A stretch of DNA of 64,000 nt from Microbacteriaceae bacterium (GTDB lineage: Bacteria > Actinomycetota > Actinomycetes > Actinomycetales > Microbacteriaceae). This document shows, in pieces, positions 25,704 to 34,300 of the stretch. Within the stretch, counting starts at the first letter, position 1. The number at the start of each line of letters is the position of its first letter. Location of the stretch: positions 58,192 to 122,191 of the forward strand of contig JAODAR010000014.1 in NCBI GenBank assembly GCA_025463545.1, written 5' to 3'. Made by a program: the position numbers and the translations under genes. Below the pieces are notes generated by a model, which worked only from the letters and a program-made list of their open reading frames with translations, was not told where the DNA came from and ran no database searches.

Positions 25704-25770
25704 CCCCGCGAGAACGCAGTCGTTGCGCTCATTCGGCGCGCATAACCGCAACAACTACGTGTTCGCGGGG
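25704..25770. repeat. Intergenic hairpin repeat, family B (copy 2)
   Basis: The left arm 25704-25727 (CCCCGCGAGAACGCAGTCGT...) pairs with the right arm 25747-25770 at 20 of 24 positions. Arm sequence is related to the copy at 2471-2533. It again occupies a convergent junction, between iclR and the esterase gene. Confidence 0.7.
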
Positions 25771-25781
25771 CTGAAGGTGAG

Positions 25782-26789
25782 CTAGTCGGCGAGTGCGGAG
25801 TGCAGGAACGCGGCGACCTTCGCGCGCATCGTCTCGTCGAGGATTCCGATCGAGTGCAGCGTGCCCGGCACCGTGACGAATTCGTGGTGAATCCCGAGCG
25901 ACTCCAGCTCGGCCGCGTACCGAACCGACTGTGCGAGCGGCACGTATTCCGCGTCGGACGCCCCGATGAACACCGGTGGATCGCTGGGGTCCAGTGCGCC
26001 GACTACGGAGGCAGCGCGCGCGTGCACGCAATTGGCCGCGTCGGCGCAGCCGAGGTACGCCAGTGCGCTCCGTTGCAGGCCGGCGGAGCTTCCGTCCGCC
26101 GCGAGCTGCTGCAGGTCAACCGGGCCCGAGAGCTCCGCGACGGCCGCGACCCGGGAGCCCTTGGTCTGCGACCCGGTGCCGCGCGCGCCGAGGAGAGCGG
26201 CCAGATTGCCGCCGGCCGAGCCTCCGAACACCCCGATCCGGTCGGGATCAATGCCGTACTTCTCGGCGTTCTCGGCTTTCCGGATCCATTCCACGGCCAG
26301 TGCCACGTCGTCGATCGCGGCCGGGAACGGCGCAGCCGGCGCCAGCCGGTAGTTCACCGAGTAAGCGACGAATCCTTCGCTGGCCAGCCATTCGCAGACG
26401 GCCCGCCAGTCGCCGTTGCCCTTGTCGCCGCGGGCCCAGCTTCCGCCGTGGATCGACAGCACTGCCGGCCGAGCATTGACCGTTTCATCCGCAGGTGGAG
26501 AACAGACGTCGAGGGTGAGGAGGCTTCCGTCACCCTGGGTTCCGTAGACCACGTCGGGGTCGACGGTGATTCCGACGGCCGGTGGGGTGAAGGTGCGGAT
26601 CCCGACCACGGCGGTCGTCGCCAGTTCACTGTGGGTTCCGTTCGGCTCGTCCGGCGTGATCGGGTGCAGCTCGGTGTGGAAGCCGGCCAGCAGGGCCGTG
26701 GTGGCGACTGCCATGCCCGCGGCGCTGGCAATAGCGAGCAGACGGATGCGACGAGGCCGGGATCCGGCCGGGCCATGGTCGTGTGTCAC
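25782..26789 (-). CDS. Secreted or membrane-anchored alpha/beta-hydrolase (esterase/lipase type)
   Basis: About 335 residues. An N-terminal hydrophobic segment (IRLLAIASAAGMAVATTALL) suggests export or anchoring. The hydrolase has the oxyanion motif LSIHGGSWARGD, the nucleophile elbow FGGSAGGNLAAL and a late Asp/His pair (FIGASDAEYVPL; GTLHSIGIL), like carboxylesterases of the HSL/BD-FAE group. GTG 26789 is chosen for GGAG 5 nt upstream; GTG 26807 is an alternative. An 8-codon reading frame (26786-26812) ends overlapping this GTG and might couple translation. Substrate unknown. Confidence 0.82.
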   Translation of the reverse strand: MTHDHGPAGSRPRRIRLLAIASAAGMAVATTALLAGFHTELHPITPDEPNGTHSELATTAVVGIRTFTPPAVGITVDPDVVYGTQGDGSLLTLDVCSPPADETVNARPAVLSIHGGSWARGDKGNGDWRAVCEWLASEGFVAYSVNYRLAPAAPFPAAIDDVALAVEWIRKAENAEKYGIDPDRIGVFGGSAGGNLAALLGARGTGSQTKGSRVAAVAELSGPVDLQQLAADGSSAGLQRSALAYLGCADAANCVHARAASVVGALDPSDPPVFIGASDAEYVPLAQSVRYAAELESLGIHHEFVTVPGTLHSIGILDETMRAKVAAFLHSALAD

Positions 26790-26926
26790 TGGGGCTCCGG
26801 GTTGCACAGCATCGCGGTGCGGGGTAAGCGTTGCGGGTGAACTGAGGATAGTTTGCGCCGGCGTTAACGGCGAATCCGGGCATTACGACTCGAAAAGCAC
26901 CCCGGTGCCGGCCTGCCCGCGCGAGC

Positions 26927-27400
26927 TCAGAGCTGCTTTGCGAAGCAGACGCTGAATTCCTCGCCGACGTACTGGCCGAACTGAGGAATGGGCTCGTACC
27001 CGTGCCGGGCGTAGAGCTCCAGCGCGCTGGAATGCCGGGGACCGGTTTCCAGGACGATCCGACGGATCCCGCGGGAGGCGGCATCCGTTTCAATCCGGTT
27101 GAGAAGAGAGGAGGCGAGACCGCGCCCGCGCGCGCTGGGATGCACGAACATCCGTTTCAATTCAGCGGTGCGGCTGGACCGCTGCCCGACGAGCGCCGCG
27201 ATTCCGAGCGCGCGGCCGGACCCGTCACGAGCGACATAGAAGGCGACGCGCGGATCCTCCAACTCGTCCACGCTGAGGAGGAAATTGCTCTCCGGCGGGT
27301 ACAGCGACTGCGCAAAGTCGGCGCTCAACTGGAGGAGTGCCGTGATTTCGGGCTGGCGCGGGGGTTCGACGGCGATTGCGATGGCGACGGGATTCGGCAT
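26927..27400 (-). CDS. GNAT-family N-acetyltransferase
   Basis: 157 residues with the acetyl-CoA binding pattern AELKRMFVHPSARGRGLASS (motif A) and a C-terminal ALELYARHGYEPI (motif B). The acceptor is unknown. TACCCT lies 6 nt before ATG 27400 on this strand, so translation is probably leaderless. Divergent from the helicase gene. Confidence 0.88.
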   Translation of the reverse strand: MPNPVAIAIAVEPPRQPEITALLQLSADFAQSLYPPESNFLLSVDELEDPRVAFYVARDGSGRALGIAALVGQRSSRTAELKRMFVHPSARGRGLASSLLNRIETDAASRGIRRIVLETGPRHSSALELYARHGYEPIPQFGQYVGEEFSVCFAKQL

Positions 27401-27428
27401 GGGTTCAGGGTAGGCGGCAAACATTACC

Positions 27429-27457
27429 GTGACATTTCGGGCGCGATCCTGTAACGT
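27429..27457 (+). promoter_or_regulatory. Predicted sigma70-type promoter of the DEAD-box helicase gene
   Basis: GTGACA (27429-27434), 17-bp spacer, TAACGT (27452-27457). The -35 region is part of a 12-mer GTGACATTTCGG that recurs exactly at 59063-59074 in another promoter region. If used, transcription starts near 27464, about 200 nt before the coding start. Confidence 0.5.
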
Positions 27458-27463
27458 AGACAA

Positions 27464-27660
27464 GTCGGCTCTTGACACCGCGCTATTTCCACGTGTGCGC
27501 GGATGGGTTTGTAAGTCAGGTGGGCCGGTTTCACAGCAATTCTGCTGATGAAAAATCACTGTATGTGAACGGTCCCGGCCATAGACTGCCCGGGTTCTCA
27601 GGTTGCGTCGCTGTGCGGCGTTGTTCTGCCATGTACTCAACACAACCCAGGAATACGTCT
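27464..27660 (+). promoter_or_regulatory. Long 5' untranslated leader of the helicase mRNA (predicted)
   Basis: About 197 nt with lower G+C than its surroundings (AATTCTGCTGATGAAAAATC, GTTTGTAAG). It contains two tiny frames, ATG-GGT-TTG-TAA near 27503 and a 6-codon frame at 27548-27568. Long structured leaders are typical of cold-induced RNA-helicase and cold-shock mRNAs; a regulatory role here is inference. Confidence 0.4.
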
Positions 27661-29649
27661 ATGCCCAAGAGCAAACCAGCCGTCGGTCGAGCGGCCAAGA
27701 ACTTCGATCCCACCAAGAGCGGCCCGTCCAAGGGCGGCCCCCGGGGCAGCAAGAGCCCCAACCACCGCGGATTCCGCGCTGACGAAGGCGCCCCGAAGAA
27801 GCAGCGCTGGAACGCCGACGAGCGCGCTTCCCGCGCCGCCAGCCGCCCGACCGGTGAGCGCAGCGAACGTCCGTCTTACGGCGACCGCCCGGCTCGCGCC
27901 GAGCGCCCCGCATACGGTGACCGCACCGCTCGTACTGAGCGTCCCGCATACGGTGACCGCACCGAGCGCCCCTCGTACGGTGACCGCCCGGCTCGCACCG
28001 AGCGCCCCTCGTACAACGACCGTGCCCCGCGCACTGACCGTCCGTCCTACGGTGACCGTCCGGCCCGGACCGAGCGCCCGTCCTACGGTGACCGCGCCCC
28101 GCGCACGGACCGCCCGGCCTACAACAACGACCGCGCGGCTCGCACCGAGCGTCCCTCATACGGTGACCGTCCGGACGGTGGCGCCCGCACCGAGCGTCCG
28201 TCGTACAACGACCGTGCCCCGCGCACTGACCGTCCCTCCTACAACGACCGTCCGGCCCGTGCCGAGCGCCCGTCGTACGGTGACCGCCCTGACCGGGCCC
28301 CCCGTCGCAACTTCGATGAGCGTCCGCCGCGTCGCGACTTCGACCGCGACGACCGTGCACCCCGCAGCGAAGGCGGCGACAGTAAGTTCTACCCGAGCAA
28401 GGACGAGAAGTCCCGGTTCACCGCGCACGACGACGTCGTTCTCGAAAAGCTCGAAGCCGTGATGACCACCGCAGACGAGACCGTCGATGTGAGCTTCGGT
28501 GACCTCGGACTCGGCGGCAACATCGTGCGCGAGCTCGGACTGCTCGGAGCAGCCAGCCCGTTCCCGATCCAGGCTGCCACCATCCCCGATGTGCTCGCCG
28601 GCCGCGACGTGCTCGGCCGCGGCCGCACCGGCTCCGGCAAGACCATCGCCTTCGGCGCCCCCCTGGTGGAGAAGCTGATGGAGAACGACGGTGGCAAGAA
28701 CCGCCAGCAGGGCCGCAAGCCCCGCGCGCTGATCCTCGCCCCCACCCGCGAGCTGGCGCTGCAGATCGACCGCACCGTGCAGCCGATCGCACGCAGCGTC
28801 GGACTCTTCACCACCCAGATCTACGGTGGAGTACCGCAGTACCGTCAGGTCAGCGCACTGCAGCGCGGTGTCGACATCATCATCGGCACGCCGGGCCGCA
28901 TCGAGGACCTGATCGACCAGGGTCGTCTCGACCTCAGCCAGGTCAGCATCACGGTGCTCGACGAAGCCGACCACATGTGCGACCTGGGCTTCCTCGAGCC
29001 GGTGCAGCGCATCCTCAAGCAGACCAAGGACGGCGGCCAGAAGCTGCTGTTCTCGGCGACGCTCGACAAGGGTGTGGCCACGCTGGTCAACGAGTTCCTG
29101 ACCAACCCGGCAGTGCACGAGGTCGCCGGTGAGGACCAGGCGTCCTCCACCATCGACCACCGCGTGCTCGTGATCGAGCACCGCGACAAGGGCGCCATCA
29201 TCGAGCAGCTCGCTGACCGCAACGGCAAGACGCTGATCTTCAGCCGCACCCGTGCCTTCGCCGAGCAGCTCGCCGACCAGCTCGAAGACGCCGGGATCCG
29301 CGCCACCAGCCTGCACGGCGACCTCAACCAGTCCCGCCGCACCCGCAACCTTGCGCTGCTGACCAGCGGTCGGGTCAACGTGCTGGTGGCAACGGATGTC
29401 GCGGCTCGCGGCATCCACGTCGACGACATCGACCTGGTGATCCAGGCCGACGCCCCCGACGAGTACAAGACGTACTTGCACCGCTCGGGCCGTACCGGCC
29501 GCGCCGGCAAGGCCGGAACCGTGGTCACGTTGATCCCGAAGCAGCGCCGTCGCCGTATGGACGAGCTGCTGGGCCGCGCCGAGATCGAAGCCAGCTTCGC
29601 CTCGGCGGTCCCCGGTGACGCTGCTGTGATGGAGCTCGCGAACATCTAG
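27661..29649 (+). CDS. DEAD-box ATP-dependent RNA helicase with N-terminal Tyr/Arg repeat region
   Basis: 662 residues. Helicase core (~285-650): Walker A RGRTGSGKT, PTRELALQ, TPGR, DEAD box VLDEADHM, FSAT, ATDVAARGI and HRSGRTGRAGK. Before the core lies a disordered basic region (~65-215) with about 12 repeats of the type ERPSYGDRPAR/TDRPSYNDRAP. Such Arg/Tyr-rich repeats usually sit C-terminally in bacterial DEAD proteins; here the tail is N-terminal. RNA remodelling in ribosome assembly or cold adaptation is likely. ATG 27661 follows CAGGAA; ATG 27631 in frame has no ribosome-binding site. Confidence 0.93.
   Translation: MPKSKPAVGRAAKNFDPTKSGPSKGGPRGSKSPNHRGFRADEGAPKKQRWNADERASRAASRPTGERSERPSYGDRPARAERPAYGDRTARTERPAYGDRTERPSYGDRPARTERPSYNDRAPRTDRPSYGDRPARTERPSYGDRAPRTDRPAYNNDRAARTERPSYGDRPDGGARTERPSYNDRAPRTDRPSYNDRPARAERPSYGDRPDRAPRRNFDERPPRRDFDRDDRAPRSEGGDSKFYPSKDEKSRFTAHDDVVLEKLEAVMTTADETVDVSFGDLGLGGNIVRELGLLGAASPFPIQAATIPDVLAGRDVLGRGRTGSGKTIAFGAPLVEKLMENDGGKNRQQGRKPRALILAPTRELALQIDRTVQPIARSVGLFTTQIYGGVPQYRQVSALQRGVDIIIGTPGRIEDLIDQGRLDLSQVSITVLDEADHMCDLGFLEPVQRILKQTKDGGQKLLFSATLDKGVATLVNEFLTNPAVHEVAGEDQASSTIDHRVLVIEHRDKGAIIEQLADRNGKTLIFSRTRAFAEQLADQLEDAGIRATSLHGDLNQSRRTRNLALLTSGRVNVLVATDVAARGIHVDDIDLVIQADAPDEYKTYLHRSGRTGRAGKAGTVVTLIPKQRRRRMDELLGRAEIEASFASAVPGDAAVMELANI
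27850..28310 (+). repeat. ~27-36-bp degenerate repeats encoding [SA]Y[GN]DR units
   Basis: About 12 imperfect units such as CGTCCGTCCTACGGTGACCG, each giving an RP[SA]Y[GN]DR-type peptide, with variable spacers (PARTE, APRTD). Third-position differences between units indicate selection at the protein level rather than a recent expansion. Confidence 0.85.
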
Positions 29650-29663
29650 CACCTGCCGAGAAG

Positions 29664-29694
29664 GGGCATCCGTTTCGACGGGTGCCCCTTTTTG
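29664..29694 (+). terminator. Rho-independent terminator of the helicase gene
   Basis: GGGGCATCCGT-TTCG-ACGGGTGCCCC followed by TTTTT: an 11-bp stem with a UUCG-type tetraloop. The left arm contains the window's abundant octamer GCATCCGT. Confidence 0.9.
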
Positions 29695-30123
29695 CAGCCC
29701 GCGCCGGACCGCTCCGTACCGTTGCGCTTCGCTCCGTCTCATCGTGCATCGCTCCGTCCCTGTCCGCATCGCCCGCCTGACTTCGGGCAACCCCCGCTCC
29801 GCGGGTCCGCGCGGCCCCGATGGTGCCCGTATTTGTTCGCGCTGCGGTTCTTTGCACGCGCGGTGCTTCTGCCGGCCGCGCGTGCAACGTTCCGCAGCGT
29901 GAGGCGCGGAGCCCGCCGCGCGGGCGGCGGGATCGGCCGCGCCGGCCGCGGGATCACCAGCTCACCGGAACGACTGGGCGACACACCGAGTGAGATTCAC
30001 CGCAATTCCGGCATCTCGCACGCGAAGGTTTACGCTCGGTGTGTCGCCGGTGTGCCGTTTTCGGCCTCCTGCCGCTCTCTTCGCCTCAATTCGGGTTTGG
30101 GGTCAAGGGAACGTGCGATAGCT
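29695..30123. other. Gene-free G+C-rich region
   Basis: No convincing coding sequence on either strand. The first ~250 nt are extremely G+C-rich, with recurring CGCTCCG and GCCGGCCGC words. A hairpin at 29977-30048 is the only clear structure, and a terminator for the downstream minus-strand gene follows. Confidence 0.5.
29977..30048. repeat. Inverted repeat with 14-bp perfect arms
   Basis: GGCGACACACCGAG (29977-29990) and CTCGGTGTGTCGCC (30035-30048) are exact complements around a 44-nt loop. It lies in the convergent helicase/EamA junction. No second copy was seen. Confidence 0.7.
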
Positions 30124-30153
30124 CCTGTGGGGCTGCCTCTGGCGCCCCACAGG
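30124..30153 (-). terminator. Hairpin terminator candidate for the EamA transporter gene
   Basis: CCTGTGGGGC (30124-30133) pairs perfectly with GCCCCACAGG (30144-30153) around a 10-nt loop, 46 bp beyond the EamA stop. There is no clear T-run in either direction. Confidence 0.55.
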
Positions 30154-30198
30154 TAGCGCCCGGCACAGGCCGTGGCACGAGCCTCAGCACGTCGGCAT

Positions 30199-31152
30199 TC
30201 AGGCGATCGCGAGCATTCCCGCCGCGGCGACCGCGAGCGCCAGGCCGGCCCACTGAACCGGCGCGATCCGCTCTTTCAACACCAGGGCGGCCAGCAGGAT
30301 CGTCCCGGCCGGGTACATCGCCGTGAGCACGCTCATCACGCTCAGGTCGCCGAGCCGGATTCCGATCAGCAGCATCGTGTTGGCGACAACGTCGACGACA
30401 CCGCAGGCGAGGGCGAGAAGGATGCCGGCGCGTACCGAAAGCCTGGTGGCCTGGGTGGGCGCCGGGGCGGCATCCGTCATCACCGTCCCTGGCGTGGTCG
30501 CAACCGACCCGGTGGTGCTGACCCCCACGCGGCCGCCCCTGGCCGCAGCCTTCCGGCCGGCGAGAAGGGCAAGGACGCCCAGCAACGTGAACATGATCGC
30601 CCCGTTCACCGCGCGGTTCATCACGAGCGGCACCAGTCCACTGTCTTCCGGGGTGAGGTTGATCATGATCATGAAGGCGCCGATCGCGGCGCCGGAGCCG
30701 ATGGCCATCACAATTCCCCTGGTGCTCGGACGCACGGCGCCCTTTTCAGGCACGAAGCCCACCAGCACCACCGCGACCAGCGCCAGGCCCAGCGCCCAGT
30801 AACCGACGGGGGCGAAACGGTCGCCACCTACCAGCCCGACGGTCATCGGCACCACCGCGGACACCACGGCGGTAAAGGGCGACAGGATGCTCATAGGACC
30901 GATCGCGAGGCAGGCATAGAGCAGCGAGATGGCGGCGGCACCACTCACGCCCGACAACGCGCCCCAGAACACGGCGCCGGCCGACCAGGTTCCGCCGAAG
31001 AAGGGAAGCACCACCAACAGCGCCACCAGGCCGGACAGGGCGGCGACCGCCGTGGCCAGCATGGCACTGATGCGTTTGGAGGCGAGGCCGCCGAGGAAGT
31101 CGGCTGACCCAAAAATGAATGCGCCGATGAGGCCGAGGAGCGCGGGAACCAT
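30199..31152 (-). CDS. EamA/DMT-family transporter
   Basis: 317 residues with ten hydrophobic helices in two repeats: an N-terminal FIFGSADFLGGLASKRISAM half, a central Pro/Thr-rich loop (~225-250), and a second half with LTAMYPAGTILLAALVLKER near the end, the classic EamA signature. A metabolite or drug exporter is likely; the substrate is unknown. ATG 31152 lies 8 nt after TAGGCT on this strand, a probable leaderless start. Confidence 0.88.
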   Translation of the reverse strand: MVPALLGLIGAFIFGSADFLGGLASKRISAMLATAVAALSGLVALLVVLPFFGGTWSAGAVFWGALSGVSGAAAISLLYACLAIGPMSILSPFTAVVSAVVPMTVGLVGGDRFAPVGYWALGLALVAVVLVGFVPEKGAVRPSTRGIVMAIGSGAAIGAFMIMINLTPEDSGLVPLVMNRAVNGAIMFTLLGVLALLAGRKAAARGGRVGVSTTGSVATTPGTVMTDAAPAPTQATRLSVRAGILLALACGVVDVVANTMLLIGIRLGDLSVMSVLTAMYPAGTILLAALVLKERIAPVQWAGLALAVAAAGMLAIA

Positions 31153-31342
31153 AGGATTCGAGCCTACCGAGGGTGACGCGCAACTTAAGAGCAGGTGTCT
31201 TTTGCACGACACCTCTAGTCGGGCGTCGGTGGCTATCCCTAGACTCTGCGTTGTCCCCCGTCTGGGTGCTGCTCGTTCACGGGCCGCACGCACGGGATAT
31301 CGAACCTCTTGTAGTCATCCACGTCAAGCGAGGAGCAAGCTG

Positions 31343-34300
31343 TTGAATCATGCGTCGCTCGGGCAGTCCACCGGACCGGCCCGACTTGGAACACACCGTT
31401 CTCAGGGGAGGCGCTTCACAGCCCTTGCCCTCGCCGTGACGGCTGCCCTCGGGCTGTCTTCCGTCGTTGCCACCCCGGCCTTCGCGGCTGATGTGACCCA
31501 CACCATCGCCGAGGTGCAGGGCACCGGCACCGCCAGCCCGTTCGTCGGCAGCACCGTCACCGTCGAGGGAGTGGTCACCGCTGACCACCGCGTCGGCGGT
31601 TACAAGGGCGTCTACCTGCAGACACAGGGCACCGGCGGCGAAACCGATGCGACTCCGGGTGTCTCCGACGGAATCTTCGTCTTCCTGGGCAGCTCCAACT
31701 CCGCCGTCGCAATCGGCGACCTCGTGAAGGCGACCGGGCCGGTCAGCGAGTATTTCGGACTCACCCAGATCACAGCATCCGCTGCCGGCGCCCTGGAACT
31801 GGTCACCGCTGCAGCCGGTGTTCCGGCGCCCACCCCGCTGCCCGACACTGCCGTCGGAGGAGACCGGGAGCAGTACGAGAGCATGCTCGTGGCGCCGAGC
31901 GGAACCTACCGGCTGAGCTCCAGCCACCAGCTGTACAACTTCGGCACCCTCTGGCTGTCCGCTGGTGACGCCCCGCTGGTCAAGAGCACCGAACAGGTGC
32001 GCCCCGGTGACGCCGCCAATGCGATTGCCGCCGCCAACCGAGCCAACCGGATCTTCCTGGACGACGGCTACAGCATCCAGGTCGGCAATAACGCCCACCC
32101 GGGCGGTCAGCCGTACTTCACCGCGGACGCCGTGGTTCGGGTAGGCGACGTCGTGCAGTTCCCCGCACAGCCCTACGTGCTCTCGTGGGGCTTCGACGAC
32201 TGGCGCCTGCAGCCCACGGTGCCGATCAACGACGCCAGCCCGGCCGACTACAAGCCGACGTTCCCGCAGTCCAACCCCCGCCCGACCGCACCCCCGGAGG
32301 TCGGCGGTGACATCCAGGCCGCGTCGTTCAACGTCTTCAACTACTTCACGACGCTGTCCAGCCAGAACAAGGATGCTCGCGGAGCTGCAACCCAGGCCCA
32401 GTTCGACATTCAGAAGTCCAAGATCGTCGCTGCCATCAACGGCCTTGACGCCGACGTTGTGGCGCTGATGGAGATCGAGAACTCGGTCAAGCTCGGCAAG
32501 CCGATCGACAGTGCCCTCGCCGACCTGGTGGCCGGCCTCAACGCCGCTCTCGGTAGCGACACCTGGGCATTCGTGCCCACCCCCACGTCGCTGAACGACG
32601 CGTCGATCACCGACTTCATCACCACGGCCATCATTTATAAGAAGGATGCCGTGACCCCCGTGGGCGCCAGCCGCACCCAGGTCGACGAGACGGTGTGGAA
32701 CATCGCGCGCGAACCGATCGCCCAGACCTTCACTGCGGGCTCGAAGACCCTCACGGTGGTGGCCAACCACTTCAAGTCCAAGAGCGGCAGCGGCACCGAG
32801 CCCACCGACGGCCAGGGACAGTTCAGCGCCGAGCGAACCGCCGAGGCTCACGCCGTGGTGAAATTCGTCGGCGACCTGCAGAAGTCCTCGGGGAGCGACG
32901 ACGTGCTGCTGCTCGGCGACTTCAACGCCTACGCGCAGGAAGACCCGATTCAGGTCTTCGCCGACGCGGGATATGTGGACCTGGTTCCGGCGAAGGCGGC
33001 CGGCCAATTCACGTACACCTTCGACGGGGAGCTCGGGTCACTCGACCACGCGATTGCGACGCCCTCGCTGGCGCGATCGATCACCGGAACCGGCGTCTGG
33101 AACATCAACTCACCGGAGTGGTCCGACCGCGGCTACGCGTTCGGCGCCGCGGAGACCGGCACGCCGTACCGCTCGAGCGACCACGACCCGATCAAGGTCG
33201 GCATCTCCAATGTGGTGCAACCGGTCGACATCAACGTTGTGACGGTCAACGACTTCCACGGCCGAATCGAACAGGAGAACGCCTCCGGCGGTGCCGCGGT
33301 ACTCTCTGGTGCCGTCAAGCAGATCCGCGCCCAGAACCCGAACACGATCTTCGCCGCCGCGGGCGACTTGATCGGCGCGTCGACGTTCACCTCGTTCATC
33401 CAGCAGGACAACCCGACGATCGACGCGCTCAACGCGGCGGGGCTCGACGTCAGCTCTGTGGGCAACCACGAGTTCGACCAGGGCTGGGGCGACCTGCGCG
33501 ACCGAGTGATCCCCCGGGCGGCGTGGGAGTACCTCGGTGCGAACGTCTACAGCAAGGTCACCGGCAAGCCCGCCCTGCCGGAGTACTTCACCGAGGCGTT
33601 CAATGGGGTCACCGTCGGATTCATCGGCGCGGTGACCAACGAGCTGCCCTCCCTCGTGAGCCCGGCCGGCATCGCCGACCTCGACATCCGAGACGTCACC
33701 ACTGAAACGAACCGGGTGGCGGACAACCTCCGCGACGGTAACCCGGCCAACGGAGAAGCGGATGTGGTGATCCTGCTCGTGCACGAAGGGGCCGCCACGA
33801 CCGACATCAGTTCGGCAACGGACGACTCCGCGTTCGGGCACATCGTCAACGGCGTGGACTCCGACGTCAATGCCATCGTCTCCGGGCACACCCACCTCGC
33901 CTACAACCACGTGATCAATGGCCGCCCGGTCATCTCCGCCGGCCAGTACGGCGAGAGGTTCGGGTTGATGGACCTCCAGGTGAACCCGCAGACGAAGGAG
34001 CTGCTTGCCATCAGCAACCAGATCCTGCCCCTGATGGACACGACCAAGGCTCCACCGGTCGCGCTCTACCCGGCCGACCCGGCGGTCACACCGATCGTCG
34101 CCGCGGCGACCGCGCAGGCCAACGTGCTCGGCGCGGTCAAGGTCGGCACCATCAGCGCCGACTTCAACCGGGCAAGGCAGGCCGCGGGTACGGAGAACCG
34201 TGGTGGCGAGTCCACCCTCGGCAACTTCGTTGCCGACGTTCAGCAGTGGTCGACCCGGGACAAGGGTACTGAGATCGCCTTCATGAACCCGGGCGGCCTC

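Noticed and set aside
27850..28310. Repeats in the helicase gene considered as a CRISPR-like array
   Set aside because: Units are degenerate, in frame and encode the Tyr/Arg-rich peptide; no spacers.
29695..29960. Possible small gene in the G+C-rich region after the helicase
   Set aside because: Open frames exist in several phases but all give Arg/Ala/Pro-rich strings without ribosome-binding sites.
31348..31430. ATG just after the TTG as start of the giant nuclease
   Set aside because: It is out of frame with the nuclease and its frame closes soon; the TTG with GAGGAG 7 nt upstream leads into a proper signal peptide.
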